A DNA stretch of 64,000 nucleotides from Scalesia atractyloides (GCA_947069175.1 CAMTDV010000013.1:13373501-13437500); one strand, 5' to 3'. Positions 30,614 through 42,048 are shown, numbered from the stretch's first letter. Translations and numbers: made by a program. Notes: generated from the sequence alone by a model not told the origin.

Positions 30614-33238
30614 TGTAACATCCGTAAAAAAAACGGATTTTACCAAACCCGCTCCGTTTATTAACCGAACAATCAGTTAAAAATTTCTTTGCGAATTTAA
30701 TGCCCAAAATAATTTTAAACGATACATAATTAATTATTATATTGGAATATATAATTTGTTTTTGAAAAATTGTTAAAAATAATGAAATAAAAATTAAATG
30801 TTTCTGCCGGGTTTCAAACCCGGGTCAGTCAGCCGGGTCAACGACTTAACACTCAACTCTCCAACCACTGCGCCACTAGTGTTTCTTGTTAATTATTAGA
30901 ATCAATTAATTCATAACATGTGTTTCCGAATTCAAAACCGGCGCCCAAATGCAGTCGTCGGAAATCCCGGCGATCTCGCGAGATTGGACGGTTTCTTTTA
31001 TTCTTAACGTAAACTTTAAACTCATCATCGGTTATAACCGACGCCTGAACCCGCGACACAAGCTATAACCGCCGGAAAACGTAATGACTTTGAATCAAGT
31101 CGGAAATTGGACCAAATTCATCGACGACTTGCCTTATAAGTACCCCTCAAACCTCTGCAAGCTTTTTCGCTCAAAACCGCACCTTTACCCGACGTAATTT
31201 CATTCGCCGGAAAATTTCTGTACATCGCCGGAAAACCGAACCCTTCACTTCTAAGCCTTACTAAACCCCCTGAGCTTATACCGAAGTCACCCACATCCTT
31301 TTCAAGCTTTCTGAAGACTCTCTGCTGCAAGACACACGTCGCCGGAAGTGTTTGCTGTCACCGAAGTTTCGCCGGAGAAACAGAGGAGTCCAGTCGGTAT
31401 ACCTTACGCTTAATCCTTCATTCTTTTTATTTAATCTCACATGTAATTAACCATCAGACACTAATAAACATGATTTAATCATCGAACCAGTCGGACTTCC
31501 GATTCTGGTTAAAATCAACAAAGAAGACGAAGTTTCTGTAGTGTATAAGTATAATTAAAATCAAGTTATTACTCGGGTTAGACACACAGTCCAGCGGTGG
31601 ACTGTGTGCACATTAAACACGTAAACGTCTCGAGTTCGAATCTTGTCCCACGCATGCTTGCCTTAATAAAAATGTATTTTTGTTAACCGAACCGGAGTCA
31701 CCGCTGTATATGTTAAGTATAATAATAACCGGAATAATAACCAAGATAGACACACAGTCCAGCGGTGGACTGTGTGTATGTTAAATCACAGGACACGAGT
31801 TCGAGTCCGGGCTACCGCACCGGCCCGGATAATTATTAAACTTTTTATTTAAGACAGAAATGGAAATGTTCAGTTTGTATATAAGTATAATAAAAATCGG
31901 TTTATATAACAAGTTAAACACACAGTCCAGCGGTGGACTGTGTGTTAACCTAAACCACAGGTCCCGGGTTCGAGACCTGTGGAAAGCACCGGTCCGATTC
32001 AGTAAAATCTTTTTAGAAATAAGTTGATTTTCGGATTAATCTAATTAATATATAAATATAATTAAAAACAGAAATATTTCGGGTTAGACACGTAGCTCAG
32101 TTGGTAGAGCTGCGTGCACGCGTACGGGAGGTCTCGGGTTCGAGCCTCACTCAGCGCACACTTACACGCATACGAACCGGTCAAACAGTCAAGGTCAACG
32201 GTCAACGGTCAAAAAAGTCAACTTTTTTTATTATTTTTATTTATTTATTTTAATTAAAAATCAATTAAAAATACTTAAAAATAACATTTTTAAGGTTAGA
32301 AAATAGCCTTAAACTCACAAAAATACACCCAACAATCCTACTAAAATGGATTAATAAAATCCGTTTACTTACCGAACCATAATGCTATTTATCTAGGTTA
32401 ATTTCACTCGTGGTTAAAACCACTTCGCGTGCATTCAACATCATCAACCGAACGCACCCACTGTGAGTGAATCTTACAACTCCCCTTTTTTTTAATTACA
32501 CGTTTTGGGGTGTGTCATGTGTCATAAAATAGTTAACTCGTTTATTTAAACTTGTGCCATACCATATCGTGATCTAAACTTAGATTGTTTATATTGTTGT
32601 AATTATGTATTTCATTTTGTCAACTTATATGAAATTCATTCATTAAGCCCATCAGTTCCTCGTGGGAGACGAGTTGAGCAACGCGTGCCTCAAAACCAAT
32701 CCATTATTGTTCATGTGTGTATTATTGAGTTTATATTGTTTGTAGTTATGTCTTTCATATTATCATGTTTATGCAATTCATTCATTAGGCCCATCAGTTC
32801 CTCGTGAGAGACGAGTTGAGCAACGCGTGCCTCTAAACGATTCATTATTGTTCATGTGTGTATTGTTTAATATTAAATTGATTTATGAATAAGTTTATAT
32901 CTATTTTTACTCATGTGTGGTTGTGCACTTTATTTCATAATCAATTAAATAAACTTGTTCAAATGTTTTTCATAGGATTCACTCGCCAACTTTTTGTTGA
33001 TCCAAAAACCCTTTTACACATGATACAGGTGAACAGGATGAAGCAAGGAAAACATAGGAAATGCCTTAGAAGAAAACAATGAAGCCTAGATTGATATTTA
33101 GGACATGTTGTAATATTGATTGCAATTTTCCATTAAAGTGTATTATTGAATACGAAACGTTAAAATAAATGTCATGAGCTTTGATGCTAACCCAATCATG
33201 CCCCGATCACCTTTTCCGCTGCGGGTCAGGGTGTGACA
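30614..33238 (+). repeat. E 3' LTR
   Basis: From TGTAACATCCG to CAGGGTGTGACA; about 98-99 percent identical to the 5' LTR by eye. It carries the same minus-strand tRNA-like module (30800-30890) and four-module array (31577-32160). A one-base deletion in a C run at about 31145 breaks the small LTR frame that is open in the 5' copy. Confidence 0.93.
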
Positions 33239-34222
33239 ATAAAAGCCTATAAAAGAAAATGCACAAGGAAGGAACACTTACCAGTGATTCCTAGGGTGCA
33301 AAAGAACTATGTTGGATGCTCCTTTTAGCTAGGAACTTTCAGAGGAGGGAGAAGAGTGAATAAATGAGAAAGGTGCAAGTTGGAATGGTGAACTTAATCA
33401 CCTATTTATAGTTGGAGAGCTCAAAGGAGGTGAAGCCAAGTGTTTAGGGGTGTAAGAGAAAGCTTACAAGTGTCCCAAAACGTGGCATAGCTGATTACAA
33501 GTCCATGGTTTCGAATTAATGGTTTTGGAGTTTTGTTTGGGAGCCAAGCAAAACTTTCTGCTGCAGACCCTTTCTCGAGCTCCGGGAGAGACCCAGGCCA
33601 GGTCTCTCGCGGCCCGCGACTGCCCCTTGGCCAGTTTCAAAGTTTGATACTTTAGCCCCTTAACTTTAAAAAGCTTCTAAAAACCTTTTAAAACACCTTT
33701 TTGGCACTTTTAGCCCTCCGTAGCCAATTCTTGCATACCCGAGATTATGTCCGGACATTGTCGAGCTCTCGGTTCGTTAAAAGGTCACTCAGAGGAAAGA
33801 ATTAACATGTTGACACTTTTAATCCCTCCAATATCTAACTTTCAAATATTTACAGAATTGAACCCTCTCGTCCAACAATGGCACGTATGAGAGTTAGGAC
33901 TTCGCAAATGATAACTCAGAGGCTTATTATAAGCATGTTGATTCCGATGTCACTCAGAGGCTGGGCATGTTGACATATCAGTCACTCAGACGCCAAATTT
34001 CAAGCATATTGACATATCAGTTACTCAGAGGCTAATGATTTAAACATGTTGACATACCAATCACTCAGAGGCTGTTATTTATGCATGTTGACTTCGGACC
34101 GTCACTCAGAGGCTCTGTTTTAGCATGTTGACGCCTTTAGTCCTTATCGATCTTTAACAGACCATATTTAAAATACAACACGTGTCACTATATTATTGGA
34201 CACGATTTTACAGGGTGTTACA
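33239..34222 (-). repeat. D 3' LTR, second part
   Basis: Resumes at the second copy of ATAAA and aligns with about 46620-47605. It holds a minus-strand TATA box TATAAATAGG (33401-33410) and a degenerate tandem repeat of about 40 bp (33786-34135) in which CACTCAGAGGC alternates with GCATGTTGACAT. It ends GGGTGTTACA. The following TCCTCACCCCCTTAAAAG is the complement of the D polypurine tract. Confidence 0.9.
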
Positions 34223-35563
34223 TCCTCACCCCCTTAAAAGAAATCTCGACCTCGAGATTTTATTAAAAAAGATAGGGGTACTTTTGTCGCATAGTGGACT
34301 CAACCTCCCATGTATACTCGGGACCTCTAAAAGCGTCCCACTTAACCTTTACTATAGGTATCATTTTCCTTCAGAGCTTCTTAACCTGTCGATCCTCGAT
34401 TGAAATTGGTTTCTCAACGAACCTCAGGTTTTCATCAATTTGCACATCTTCGTGCGACATTGCTAGCGACTCACCGGCTAGACATTTCTTAAGGTTAGAT
34501 ACGTGGAATACATCATGAATTCCACTAAGCTCCTCTAGCAACCTGAGCTTATAAGCTACAGTACCGACACGTTGGATTATCTCGAAGGGTCCTATATATC
34601 TTGAACTTGCCCTTCTTTCCAAAACGCATCACACCTTTCTAGGGTGATACTTTTAGCATGACCTTGTCCCCTACTTGGAACTGAAGAGGTTTATGCCTCT
34701 TGTCAGCATAGATCTTCTGCCTATCTCTTGCAGCTTTGAGACGATCACGGATTTGCACAATCTTTTCCATGGTCTCTAGGACAATCTCAGGTCCTGATAG
34801 TTGGGCTTCCCCAATTTCTGCCCAACACACAGGCGTTCTACATTTTCTCCCATTCAAGGCCTCAAAAGGAGCAGCCTTGATGCTTGTATGATAGCTATTA
34901 TTGTAGGAGAATTCTATTAGGGGTAAGTGGCCATCTCAACTTCCACCTAAATCAATCACACATGCCCTAAGCATGTCTTCCAAAGTTTGAATAGTACGCT
35001 CACTTTGACCATCAGTCTGTGGATGGTAAGTCGTACTAAAGTTTAATCGTGTGCCTAACGATTGTTGGAAACTTTTCCAAAAGTGAGATGTGTATCTAGT
35101 ATCTCTATCAGATACTATAGATACTGGCACATCGTGTAGGGACAAAATCTTATCCACATATAACTTAGCCAATTTGTCTGAATATACATTTCCTTAATTG
35201 GCAAGAAATATGCTGACTTAGTTAGTCTATCCACAATGACCCAAATAGTGTCATTTCCACTTTTGGTCTTAGGTAACTTGGTAATCAAGTCCATAGTTAC
35301 CATTTCCCATTTCCACATGGGAATTTCAAGCTGTTGTAGAAGTCCTGACGGCTTTTGATGTTCGGCCTTAACTTGCGAACACGTCAGACACTTCGCTATA
35401 TAAGTGGCTATGGATTTCTTCAAACCTATCCACCAATAATTCTTCTTCAAGTCTTGATACATCTTGTCACCACCCGGGTGAACAAAGTATCTTGAATTAT
35501 GCGCTTCCTGGAGGATTAGATCCCTAAGTCCTCCAAAGATCGGAACCCAAATTCTATCATTAA
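34223..35563 (-). pseudogene. D integrase and chromodomain-like C-terminus
   Basis: The 3' part of D pol. From upstream on the minus strand: an integrase zinc-binding part (HPGGDKMYQDLKKNYWW, CLTCSQVKAEHQKPSG), the catalytic core with D in MDLITKLPKTKSGND, D in VSDRDTRYTSHFW and E in HPQTDGQSERT, then the C-terminal DKRHKPLQFQVGDKVML and YIGPFEIIQRVG blocks. At the very end (34230-34390), FVEKPISIEDRQVKKL is followed by a chromodomain-like WDAFRG-E-TWE stretch. At least three frame changes split it (near 35170, 34930 and 34630). Integration into chromatin was its role; it is no longer translatable as one protein. Confidence 0.88.
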
Positions 35564-35751
35564 TGTAACATCCGCCAAAAACCGGATTTACCAAACCCGC
35601 TTCGTTTATTAACCGAACAACCAGTTAAAAATTTCGTTGCGTATTTAATGCCCAAATTAATTTTAAACGATACATAATTAATAAGTATATTAGAATATAA
35701 AATTTATTTTTGAAAATGTACTAAAAATAATGAATTAAAAATAATATGCTG

Positions 35752-35835
35752 AAGCCGGGACTCGAACCCGGGTCAGCCGAGTGCTAGCAAAGCCTTAACA
35801 CACATCCCTACTACCGCTCCGCCACTTGTGTTGTT
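35752..35835 (-). other. tRNA-like module with perfect T-arm (solo LTR F)
   Basis: The minus strand has an A-box-like TGGCGGAGCGG and a B box GGTTCGAGTCC in a T-arm with perfect CCGGG/CCCGG pairing. Its sequence differs from the E and B2 modules, but both boxes and the T-stem are kept. Confidence 0.65.
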
Positions 35836-36827
35836 TGTTAACATATTGAAACAATTAATACATAAATCAATCTGGAAATCAAAACCCAGTGCTCAGCGCG
35901 CCCAAATCCGCTTTCGCCGGAAATTCCGATGAATTCGTCAATTATTGACGTCTTTCTTTTGTCATAACGGACGCATTTACAATCATATCGGTTATAACCG
36001 AAATAAAACCATCAATTTCATTCATTGCCTTAAATTTTTTATTGAAACCGAAAAATACAATTCAAATCCGGGACTTATACTTTCTTCATTCAGTGAGCTC
36101 GTGAATTCTATCAAACACACTCATCATTTCGCTCAGAAAACTTCGCTGGAAGTCGCCGGAATTCTCTGAAAAATTACCGGAAAGTTTCGCCGGAAAACCG
36201 AATTCAATCCATCCTTTCTTTTTACCCAAAAATAAGATCATAGGACTCATACTGACATCACTCCCACTCACCTTAAACCTCTGAAGAATCTCTGTCGCAA
36301 GAAAATTCACTCGCCGGAATTCTCTGCAAGTCGCCGGAAAACCGGGACTTTCATATACACGGTAATTACCTCAATGTTTCTGTTTCATTCCATTATAAGA
36401 CGAATTCTAACACCATTTCATCGCTCAGAATCAACCACAGACGACGTTGCTGGATTTTTCTGTTTTCGCCGGAAAGTTTCTGAAAGTTTCAGAATCACGC
36501 TGATAACCGGTATGATCATGTAATCTACTGATAATCATTACTCATTAGTTCAATTTCACATCTAATCCCTCCAAACTGCTAATTGACTCTAACAGCCGAA
36601 GGTCACCAGAACAGAGCCGACGAGCTTCGCCGGATTTTCTGAAGAAGACGATCTGTTCGGTATTTTCTTTCCCCAAACTCTTCGATTCAATACTTTCCAA
36701 TTGTTCATTTTGTTCATTAACCGAATTAATCAAGTATCAGTTGCTTTGACCGATGTCTATGTTTTGAACGAAGAAGACGAGTTCAGATATGATATAAGAT
36801 TAATTAAAAACAGTTTTATAAACGGGT

Positions 36828-37240
36828 TAGACACACAGTCCAGCGGTGGACTGTGTGCAAATAAACACATACACGTCGCGAGTTCGATTCCTGTCCCAAC
36901 CTCATGCGCTGTAATAAAATGCCTTTTTTTTAAACTGAACCGGGTTAACTCCGTTAGATGTTAAGTATAATAAAAATCTGTATTTAAACCAAGTTAGACA
37001 CACAGTCCAGCGGTGGACTGTTTGTAACATTAAGTCACAGGTCCCGGGTTCGAGACCTGTTGACGACACCGGTCCGATACATTTAAAACCCTTTTTAAAA
37101 ATAAATGATTTTCGGATTAATTGAATTAGTGTATAAATATAATTAAAAACAGAAATATTTCGGGTTAGACACGTAGCTCAGTTGGTAGAGCTGCGTGCAC
37201 GCGTACGGGAGGTCTCGGGTTCGAGTCCTGCCCAGCGCAT
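36828..37240 (+). repeat. Array of three tRNA-like modules (solo LTR F)
   Basis: Modules near 36825, 36991 and 37163 with the CACACAGTCCA/TGGACTGTGTG hairpin (twice) and the TAGCTCAGTTGGTAGAGC D-arm-like stem (once). They are followed by AGTTCGATTCC, GGTTCGAGACC and GGTTCGAGTCC. The module equivalent to E module 2 is missing. The motif of the last module fits the B-box consensus better here than in E. Confidence 0.75.
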
Positions 37241-37699
37241 ACATACACACAATAAACCGGTCAACAAGTCAACGGTCAACGGTCAAAAAGTCAACATTTT
37301 TTTATTATTTTTATTTATTTATTTTATTTAAAAATCAATTAAAAATACTTAAAAATAACATTTTTAAGGTTAGAAACTAGCCTAAAACTCACAAAAATAT
37401 ATCCAAAAATCCTATTAAAGTTGTTAATAAAATCATTTATTTACCTTACTTTTCTTTATTAATTAGGTTAGTTATTTCTCGACGATCAATCCTCTAAACT
37501 CGTGCGCATTCATCATCATTCACCGAACGCACCCACTGTGAGTGAATCTCTACAAATTCCCCGTTTAAATCACGTTTTTTGGGTGTATCATGTGTCTTAC
37601 TATTTATTATATTTAAATCATTGTGCATACATCATATCATGAATAAATGTGTATCTAGCCTGTGTAAACTGTTTGTGTGATTATTGTATAGATTTAATT

Positions 37700-37975
37700 T
37701 ATTATTTTCAGTACATGCAATTTCATAGGCCGCCGCTCCCCATTACATTATGAGCGTTGAGCATGTTCCCCATTACATTATGAGCGTGAACCTGGCGTGC
37801 CAACATACGATCGGCTCCGTTTGATTGAGCCTTGATCGCACAGACATTTTCATTTTCAGTACATGCAATACGATCGGCTCCGTTTGATTGAGCCTTGATC
37901 GCACAGACATTTTTCATTTTCAGTACATGCAATACGATCGGCTCCGTTTGATTGAGCCTTGATCGCACAGTTTCA
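37700..37975 (+). repeat. Tail-type palindrome block inside LTR F
   Basis: Three copies of the GATC...GGCTC...GAGCC...GATC palindrome (about 37807, 37869, 37935) are preceded by a CCGCTCCCCATTACATTATG pair. The order matches the reverse complement of 11880-12080 in the internal tail of B2, including the ACCTGGCGTGCC segment. This block lies inside the LTR here. Confidence 0.75.
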
Positions 37976-38520
37976 TTTATGTTATATATTTATGCAAGTT
38001 GATATGTTATTGTATGCTGTTGGTTTGTTAATATATGTTATTGTTTGTTGTTGTTTGATATCGTATGCAAATGGTTTGTGTTTGTATGCTGTTGGTTTGT
38101 TAATGTATGTTATTGTTTGTTGTTGTTTGTTATTGTATGCAAATTGTTGTTATTGTATGTTTATTTAGGTTTGTTCATATATGAATATTGCACAATTTTT
38201 CCATATTAAATACAACCAGAAATAAATAATAAATGTTTTCTAACAAGGTTCACTCGCCAACTTTTTGTTGATCCAAAAACCATTTTTACATATGATACAG
38301 GTGAACAGGATGAAGCAAGGAAAACATAGGAAATTGCCTTAGAAGAAAAATAATGAAGTTTAGAAGGATGAATAGAACATGTTGTATTTGTTTGATATGA
38401 TTGTATGATCTCTTTTAAATTGAAATAATAAATATGAAACATTATAATAAATGTCATGAGCTTTGATGATAACCCAATCATGCCCCGATCACCTTTTCCG
38501 CTGCGGGTCGGGGTGTGACA

Positions 38521-40637
38521 ATTAAATCTTAGGATTCCATCCTTTCCAGACGTTAACTGATCAACAGTTCCGCCTAATCCCTCATTAGGAATATTAGCCT
38601 CTAACAAGGTTTGCTTTTGCGCATCTAATAGTTTTTCACTTAAGCTATTTCTGAGCTCAATGCTCTTGGCATTAATCCTTATTAGTTTAACTCATTCCTT
38701 GCGACTTAAAGCGACGGCAACTACATTTGCCTTGCCGGGATGGTAGCGAATCTCGCAATCGTAATCATTAAGAGTTTCCATCCAACGGCGTTGTCGCATG
38801 TTCAATTCTTTCTGATTGAACAGGTGTTGGAGACTCTTATGGTCAGTGTATATAATTTACTTCGTACCATACAAGTAATGTCTCCATAGCTTTAGTGCAA
38901 ATACCACGACACCCAATTCTAAATCATGGGTGGTGTAATTCCTTTCATGCACTTTTAGTTGTCGTGATGGATAGGCAATTACCTTGCCATTTTGCATTAG
39001 CACACAACCCATACTGGTGTGTGATGCATCACAATAAACAATAAAATTCTCAATACCCTCAGGTAGGGATAACACATGAGCATTGCTTAGCTTGTGTTTA
39101 AGAACCTCAAAAGATTCTTGTTGTTTTGGAGCCCAATTAAATTTAACATTCTTACGGGTCAGGGTAGTCAAAGGAGTGACTATTCTTGAGAAGTTCTCAA
39201 TGAACCTTCTATAATATCCAGCCAGTCCAAAGAAACTACGAATTTCAGATGGAGTCTTGGGAACTTCCCAATTCATTATGGCTTTTATCTTAGCGGGATC
39301 CACTTGGATACCACGCTCACTTAAATTTGTCCAAGGAATTGGACTTTTCTAAGCCAAAATTCACATTTAGAGAACTTTGCATAAATTTTCTCTTGTCTTA
39401 ATAATTCTAGGATGCACCGAAGATGTTTCTCATGATCAGCTTGATTACGAGAATAGATAAGTATGTCGTCTATGAAGACAATGACATACTTATCCAAATA
39501 CGGTTTGCAGACTTTATTCATGAGATCCATGAATGCTGCTGGTGCATTGGTGAGCCCAAAAGGCATCACCAGGAATTCAAATGACCATAGCGGGTCCTGA
39601 AGGCTGTCTTAGGAACATCTTCACTCCTAACCTTCAGTTGATGATATCCTGATCTCAGATCGATCTTGGAGAAATAACTAGCCCTTGAAGTTGGTCAAAT
39701 AAATCGTCGATCCTGTGCAGAGGATATCTATTCTTGATCGTCAACTTGTTCAGCTCTCGGTAAACGATGCACATTCGCATCGAACCGTCTTTCTTCTTTA
39801 CAAAGAGTATAGGAGCTCCCCAAGGCGAGGAACTAGGCTGAATAAAGCCTTTCTCTAAGAGTTCGTCTAGCTGCGTCCTCAATTCCTTCATCTCTGTTGT
39901 TGCTAGCTTATATGGAGCTCTAGCTACGGGTGTTGATCCTGGTATAATATCAATCTTGAATTCCACTTGTCTATCTGGAGGTAGGCCTGGTAATTCCTCA
40001 GGGAAAACATCGGGATACTCCGAGATAACTGGTTGATCTTCAAGGTTCGGCTTAGGTTCATTGATGGTTACTTGTGCCATGTATATAACACAACCTCTTC
40101 TCAAACACTTGGATGCCTTAAATAACGACACCTTGTCTGGCAGTCCATAGTGTGAGTATCCGGAGATGGTGATCATTTCACCAGATGGGGTTTTAATTTC
40201 GATGAGCTTTTTATAACAGGCAATGCGGGCTTGGTTATGAGATAACCAATCCATGCCTAAGACAACATCGAACCCCGCCAATTTCATTGGCAGAAGAAAG
40301 ATAGGGATGAAATGATTCTTAATGGTTATAGAGCATCCATCAAGAATGGAAGATGTGGATTCTATCGTTCCATCAGCAAGTTCTATCTCATAAGTTTTAT
40401 CCAGAGTTCTTATGGGTAGGTTTAATAGTTTACTAAACTTATGATTAACAAAAGATCTATCTGCACCAGAATCAAAAAGAACTCTAGCATAAATATCATT
40501 AATGGGGAAAGTACCTGTTATGACATTGTCGTCATTAACAACTTCTCTTGCATTTATTTGAAAGGCACGGACATTCCCTTTCTTGGCCTCTCCAAGCTTT
40601 GCATCATTACTTTTGGGTTTCTTGGAGCAATTGTACG
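38521..40637 (-). pseudogene. D protease, reverse transcriptase and RNase H
   Basis: Minus strand, in order: the end of the retropepsin region (FDVVLGMDWLSHNQA), a linker (EYPDVFPEELPGLPP), reverse transcriptase from VARAPYKLATTEMKELR through KNRYPLHRIDDLFDQLQG and MPFGLTNAPAAF to the catalytic FIDDILIYSRN (about 39460-39480), and RNase H with VYCDASHTSMGCVLM, YPSRQLK and YTTHDLELGVVVFAL. The D of the usual CIDYRELNK is V. Frameshifts near 39650, 39575, 39310 and 38855 break the frame. The region copied D RNA into DNA in its active life. Solo LTR F starts just after it, in the RNase H-integrase linker. Confidence 0.88.
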
Positions 40638-41726
40638 TTATATGCCCTTTTCATTGCAGTTATAGCAAACTGCATCCTTAAGATCCTTGCAATCTAAGGT
40701 CATATGCCCTCTTCTTTTGCAGATACCATAGGGTTTGGTTTGTGTATTTATACTACACTGTCCCCAATGCCTATATTTACAGTTCTTGCACAGGGGTTTG
40801 TCGTTAGACGCGTGTTGGTTCTTCTTGAACCCAATTTCCTTTCTTTTTAAATCTTTAGGAGTTATTATCCTCCCGTTTCTCTTTCCATCAGTTTCAGTCA
40901 TAACTGACCTTTGTCTTATCAAATCAAGGGTGAGGGAAAGAGATAGGTCTACAGTGGACCTATAGGTAATAGGCTGAGCAGCCTTTACCATGCCCTTTAT
41001 CTCGGGTGCCAACCCATTTATAAAACGCGTAATGCGTTTGGATTTGGGGGTGATCAAATAGGAAACTAACCTAGATAGGGAGTTAAAGTCAGAAACGTAC
41101 TTCCAACAATCTAGGTTTTTCATTGAAAGAGACAAGAAGTATGTCTCTAACTTCTCCACCTCATGAGGTGGGCAATAAGTTTGCTTTACCAAATCAACAA
41201 ACTTGGACAATCCCAAGTTGTACAGGTGTACCTTACCTGTTGATTGAATCATGGCTTTCCACCATATTAGGGCATCGCCCTTGAAGGATTGTGATACGTA
41301 CTTGACCACATCCTTATCAGCACAATTGCTGATATCTACAATCGTTTCCATTTTGTCTAGCCATTTTAGGGCTTCTACAGCTCCTTTCTCCCTGTTAAAG
41401 TCTCGGGGCTTACAGGAGACAAAGTACTTATAGGTACATCCGTCTTTAACAGAACGGGATTTTTCAGCAAAATCTAATTTCTTTGGTTCACTCTTCGCAT
41501 TTGAAGAGTGAACGGAGCTCTCCTTATGAGCTGAAGATGGTGGAATAGATAAGGGTCTAGAGTGAGCGGCACTCGACTCTCTTAGTCTTTCTATGGCCCT
41601 TCCCATGGCCTTTTCGACAGCCGCATAAATGCAAGCTTGAAAATTTTCATCATCAATATTTTTGTTTTCAGCTTTATTAGATTCAACATTCATGTGGCTA
41701 CTTTGTGCTTCATTTGAATCTACCAT
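40638..41726 (-). CDS. gag: D gag
   Basis: A 362-codon open frame, MVDSNEAQSSHMN onward, with a gag domain (CTYKYFVSCKPRDFNREKG, ALKWLDKMETIVDISNC, DALIWWKAMIQSTG, RFINGLAPEIKGMV) and cysteine clusters (CKNCKYRHWGQC, CKRRGHMTLDC, CYNCNEKG). The last zinc knuckle is cut off by a stop at its end, where protease should continue, so a frameshift near 40640 probably separates gag from pol. The product would be the capsid of the chromovirus. The frame is open for its whole gag portion despite heavy damage in pol. Confidence 0.85.
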   Translation of the reverse strand: MVDSNEAQSSHMNVESNKAENKNIDDENFQACIYAAVEKAMGRAIERLRESSAAHSRPLSIPPSSAHKESSVHSSNAKSEPKKLDFAEKSRSVKDGCTYKYFVSCKPRDFNREKGAVEALKWLDKMETIVDISNCADKDVVKYVSQSFKGDALIWWKAMIQSTGKVHLYNLGLSKFVDLVKQTYCPPHEVEKLETYFLSLSMKNLDCWKYVSDFNSLSRLVSYLITPKSKRITRFINGLAPEIKGMVKAAQPITYRSTVDLSLSLTLDLIRQRSVMTETDGKRNGRIITPKDLKRKEIGFKKNQHASNDKPLCKNCKYRHWGQCSINTQTKPYGICKRRGHMTLDCKDLKDAVCYNCNEKGI

Positions 41727-42048
41727 CTTTAAGTCTTGTTTCTATACACCAATAAAACTTCACTTAGCCATGGTATATCAACCATATTGGCTTTCAACAT
41801 TGGATCTAACAATCCATTGCCTATACTAGTGTGAATAACATCACAACTCTTAGGCTTAACATATCTATCTTTGGCCTAGGTCTTAATAGGACCATCATAG
41901 GCAAATTACAATTTGGACGTGGTCCATATATCATTGGACAGTGGATCGCAGTGTCACAACTATCATTGTCATCATTGACAATTTTATAACTCATAGGCTT
42001 GTCCTTAATGGACATAATAATTGGGCACATTGGCCAGTCATATTGGAC

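Larger units (their letters stand above)
23809..33238 (+). mobile_element. Element E: gag-only LTR retrotransposon with open gag
   Basis: A complete plus-strand element of 9430 bp with TG...CA ends and the exact duplication ATAAA (23804-23808 and 33239-33243). The LTRs are 23809-26431 (2623 bp) and 30614-33238 (2625 bp), about 30 differences by eye. The interior of 4.2 kb has a primer site for initiator tRNA-Met (26435-26447), an upstream frame (26525-27070), an open 461-codon gag (27215-28600), a hairpin-repeat tail and the polypurine tract AAGCAGGGGATAC before the 3' LTR. No pol domain of any kind is present. It belongs to the same family as B, B2 and F and fits the TR-GAG type. Confidence 0.93.
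35564..38520 (+). mobile_element. Solo LTR F of the gag-only family
   Basis: A single 2957-bp LTR (TGTAACATCCGCC...CGGGGTGTGACA) with the exact duplication ATTAA (35559-35563 and 38521-38525), inserted between the RNase H and integrase parts of D pol. It arose from a full element by LTR-LTR recombination. It has the minus-strand tRNA-like module (35752-35835), CGCCGGAA-rich sequence downstream, a TTCGGTATT potential donor (about 36656), three tRNA-like modules (36828-37240) and, unusually, a block of tail-type palindromes (37700-37975) that in B2 and E lies in the interior. Confidence 0.92.

Noticed and set aside
38206..38607. 133-codon minus-strand frame
   Set aside because: It runs across the junction between solo LTR F and D pol, so it is a chimera; only its first part (LLEANIPNEGLGG) is real D pol.
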